26,033 nt of DNA from an uncultured Bacteroidota bacterium (GTDB lineage: Bacteria; Bacteroidota; Bacteroidia; JADZBD01): contig CALEYQ010000018.1 of the NCBI GenBank assembly GCA_937924855.1, positions 1 to 26,033 on the forward strand, read 5' to 3'. Below are positions 23,837 to 26,033 of the stretch, piece after piece. Made by a program: the position numbers and the translations under genes. The notes beneath the pieces are model-generated. The model saw only the letters and a program-made list of their open reading frames with translations, did no database searches and was not told where the DNA came from. Numbering within the stretch: the first letter of the stretch is position 1; each line of letters starts with the position of its first letter.

Positions 23837-24363
23837 TCCCCGGTTTTGTTGGAAAGTAAATCCAAATGAAGCAGAATCTGGGAAAAGACAAATTCTTTAG
23901 GCTTTCCCGAATGGGAGGCCAAAGCGGCTTTGGTTTTATCATACAAAACCCCGGCGAGGGGATCTACCAGGTGAAACCGCATTTCTTCAATCACCGAAAG
24001 TGCTTCAATGGATACTTCAAAAGGGGCAGCTATGGATAAGTCGATGAAATATTCAATACGGTCTGAAAAATCAATGCCCGACTCCCAACATGCGGCCACG
24101 AGGAGGGGAAAAGCTGGATGCTTTTGGTGATTGTCGAGCACCTGAATCAGTAGTTCCTTTCCGTTTTTCTCGCGGAGGGTGTTCAGAACATCTTCCCGTA
24201 TTTTCCGGTGGTCGGGATGGGTAAGTAAATCCACAAGGTTGGTTCGGGCGGCTGATTTAAATTCCTGGTTTTGCTTTCCGCCCAGGTCGAATATCAGGGT
24301 GTTGAAGTTTTCGGTAGTGTGAACCGAATAGCTTTTTTCCGATTTGTTATTTTCAGAACTCAT
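23833..24363 (-). CDS. Uncharacterised protein, HEAT-like helical, coupled to the PorE-like gene
   Basis: I do not recognise this 176-residue protein. It has no signal peptide and no membrane segment. Residues about 35-160 look like alternating amphipathic helices, with repeating segments such as HRKIREDVLNTLREK, HPAFPLLVAACWESG and APFEVSIEALSVIEEM. This resembles a short HEAT/ARM-type array, suited to protein binding. Its stop overlaps the start of the PorE-like gene by 4 bp (ATGA), so the two are co-translated. The DMT permease stop lies 24 bp upstream of its start, and a TATCTTTA sequence there is a weak -7-like box. Function is unknown; a cytoplasmic adaptor is a guess. Confidence 0.7.
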   Translation of the reverse strand: MSSENNKSEKSYSVHTTENFNTLIFDLGGKQNQEFKSAARTNLVDLLTHPDHRKIREDVLNTLREKNGKELLIQVLDNHQKHPAFPLLVAACWESGIDFSDRIEYFIDLSIAAPFEVSIEALSVIEEMRFHLVDPLAGVLYDKTKAALASHSGKPKEFVFSQILLHLDLLSNKTGE

Positions 24364-24387
24364 GCTTCGTAAAGATATAAAATCCTC

Positions 24388-25350
24388 TTAAAATGCCGCC
24401 AGGAATTCCTGCAGTTCTACCCGCCAGATCAAGAGGCAAACACCCATGAAACCCAGCAATACAGCACCGCCGGATTTCCCCGGAATTTTTTCCCTGAGGA
24501 AAATGCGGGCGGCTAAAAGTGAAAATATAGGAAGGGAGGAGAAAATGGTCTGTGCCACCGAAGGTTTGTTTTCCAAAGCTTCAATGGCATACATGGAAAA
24601 AATTACCCCGGCCAGTGGACCAAAAACGGTTCCTAAAACAGCGTCACGAACGCCCTTCTTTTTATCGCCTGAAATAGATTTCAGGATGGGTTTTATTTTT
24701 CCTGCCATGAAATAAATAACGGCCACTACTGCCAGGCCGGTAATCAATCTTATCCAGGTTGCTGCAACGGGATTTAAGGATTCTCCACCGGCCAGAAATC
24801 CTTTATTGGCCAAGACTATCCCCGTGCCCTGACAGGCGGCTCCAATGAATCCGCAGACTACACCAAATCCGAATTTGCCAAAATCCTGTCCGCGGAAAAT
24901 TGCTTTTTCTGCAGTGCTGAAGGAAAGCCAGCTCAGGGCTAAAACACTTAGCATAATACCCAGCATACCTGCGGTATTTATTCTTTCATCAACAAGGAAA
25001 TAGGCAAGAAGCAAAGAAAATCCCGGCGAGAGTATTGAAAATACACTGGCCAGTCTCGGCCCCAAAATCATGAATGCCCGGAAACCGAAATGATCGCCCA
25101 GTGCCAGACCGATGATTCCCGATGATCCGAACCATAGCCACTGTTCGGAAGAAATCCCTGTGGCAAAGGCAAAAACATTTATGCCGGTAAACAGGGGGAG
25201 GACAAGGGTTAGAACAATGAATGCCAATAGCAGACGAAACAAGTTTACCGTATCGGGACCTAATTTCCGGGCGGCGGATGTAAAAGGGAAAATACAAACC
25301 GTCCACGACAGGGTGGTAAGCAAGGCAAGAAACTCTCCGGGAATGGCCAT
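24388..25350 (-). CDS. DMT-family permease (EamA-type)
   Basis: The 320-residue protein is strongly hydrophobic with about ten membrane helices arranged as two EamA-like five-helix halves. The first half starts FLALLTTLSWTVCIFPFTSAARKLG, and the second starts near residue 158 with GFGVVCGFIGAACQG. Such proteins move amino acids, purines, sugars or drug-like compounds, usually outward, and the substrate cannot be deduced. It sits 2 bp downstream of the PLP-homeostasis gene on the same strand, so it is probably co-transcribed with it. Confidence 0.87.
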   Translation of the reverse strand: MAIPGEFLALLTTLSWTVCIFPFTSAARKLGPDTVNLFRLLLAFIVLTLVLPLFTGINVFAFATGISSEQWLWFGSSGIIGLALGDHFGFRAFMILGPRLASVFSILSPGFSLLLAYFLVDERINTAGMLGIMLSVLALSWLSFSTAEKAIFRGQDFGKFGFGVVCGFIGAACQGTGIVLANKGFLAGGESLNPVAATWIRLITGLAVVAVIYFMAGKIKPILKSISGDKKKGVRDAVLGTVFGPLAGVIFSMYAIEALENKPSVAQTIFSSLPIFSLLAARIFLREKIPGKSGGAVLLGFMGVCLLIWRVELQEFLAAF

Positions 25351-25352
25351 AA

Positions 25353-26015
25353 TCAGTTTCGCGCTCCGAAAATTTTGCTTCCTACCCGAAGCATGGTGGC
25401 TCCTTCTTCAAGGGCAAGAGTATAATCCTGTGTCATCCCCATGCTTAAAATGTCCATCCTAAGGGTATCTGCTTCGCGGTTCTTTAAACGATCAAAAATG
25501 CTTTTCGCCAGGCGAAATTCTTTTCTTACCCGTGCTGTATCATCCGTAAAGGTGGCCATGGTCATAATGCCGCATATCCGGATGCCGGGAAAATTTTTCG
25601 CCTGAAATTCATCCAGGAATTTATCAACTTCTTCCGGACCCACCCCGAACTTTGAAGGTTCTTCGGCTACATGAATCTGAAGCAGACAATCGATGACGCG
25701 TTTGTTTTTTTGTGCATGCTTGCTGATTTCCGCAGCCAGCTTTAGGGAATCAAGCGAGTGAATCAGATGCACAAAGGGCGCAATGAACTTCACCTTGTTG
25801 GTCTGCAGATGTCCTATCATATGCCATTTAACCTCGGGGGAAAGCTCCGGCATTTTGTCGAGCATCTCCTGAACTTTGTTCTCGCCAAGGTCGAGCTGTC
25901 CAGTGGCTATCAGGGGTTTTATTAGTTCCGGACTGTGGGTTTTGGTTACGGCAACCAGCCTTGCCCGATTGCCGATTTCATCGAGCAGTTTTTTCAGATT
26001 TTCAGCGGCGCTCAT
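25353..26015 (-). CDS. YggS-family pyridoxal-phosphate homeostasis protein
   Basis: The 220-residue TIM-barrel protein carries a PLP-binding lysine, Lys25, in LVAVTKTH. It has the family signatures GENKVQE, WHMIGHLQTNKVK, HSLDSLKLA, GIMTMA, LSMGMTQDY and the ending TMLRVGSKIFGARN. These proteins are non-enzymatic and buffer intracellular pyridoxal phosphate and amino-acid metabolism. The ATG at 26015 gives the expected start. It is the first gene of the minus-strand run seen in the window; only 18 bases lie beyond it, too few to judge its promoter. Confidence 0.95.
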   Translation of the reverse strand: MSAAENLKKLLDEIGNRARLVAVTKTHSPELIKPLIATGQLDLGENKVQEMLDKMPELSPEVKWHMIGHLQTNKVKFIAPFVHLIHSLDSLKLAAEISKHAQKNKRVIDCLLQIHVAEEPSKFGVGPEEVDKFLDEFQAKNFPGIRICGIMTMATFTDDTARVRKEFRLAKSIFDRLKNREADTLRMDILSMGMTQDYTLALEEGATMLRVGSKIFGARN

Positions 26016-26033
26016 TTCTGTGCTTTTTTGAGA

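Overview
The window is chromosomal DNA from a member of the Bacteroidota. Three secreted proteins end in type IX secretion (T9SS) C-terminal sorting domains, promoter-like -7 boxes of the TAnnTTTG type occur upstream of several genes, and one large protein has the TPR / PD40 propeller / OmpA layout of the T9SS periplasmic component PorE. Genus cannot be read from the sequence. The DNA is moderately AT-rich, tightly packed and mostly housekeeping. There is no integrase, insertion sequence, phage gene, tRNA, rRNA or CRISPR array.

Left part (1-4.6 kb): three predicted exported T9SS cargo proteins (one cut by the window edge) and a DinB-family protein. The gaps between them carry three copies of a palindromic, REP-like repeat that would fold into an RNA hairpin. 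Next (4.6-8.5 kb, minus strand): a membrane fatty-acid desaturase, a cytoplasmic NlpC/P60 peptidase with an SH3-like domain, an acetyl-CoA acetyltransferase and a LOG-family nucleotide-processing enzyme.

The most interesting block is 8.5-12.9 kb (minus strand): three overlapping genes for an SMC-like ATPase, a kleisin-like subunit and a small MksE-like subunit. They form an MksBEF/Wadjet-type condensin operon in the order B-F-E rather than the usual F-E-B (JetA-B-C), with no neighbouring JetD/MksG nuclease. A LOG-family gene sits 17 bp downstream instead. Upstream lies a 350-bp gene-free gap with a perfect DnaA box, three exact copies of TGTTAATAA/TTATTAACA (two of them an 11-bp inverted repeat) and a 12-bp palindrome. 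Genes diverge from this gap for about 8 kb on both sides, so it is a candidate replication origin or DnaA-bound control region.

Right of the gap (13.2-21.6 kb, plus strand) is a compact run: grpE, dnaJ, a NatA/NatB-like ABC exporter pair, a short Ppx/GppA phosphatase, an orphan NtrC-type response regulator without a DNA-binding domain, ffh and folD. It combines protein folding, membrane targeting, envelope export, stringent-response phosphate metabolism and one-carbon metabolism. The window ends (21.6-26.0 kb, minus strand) with a PLP-homeostasis protein (YggS family), a DMT permease, an unknown 176-residue protein and the PorE-like protein.
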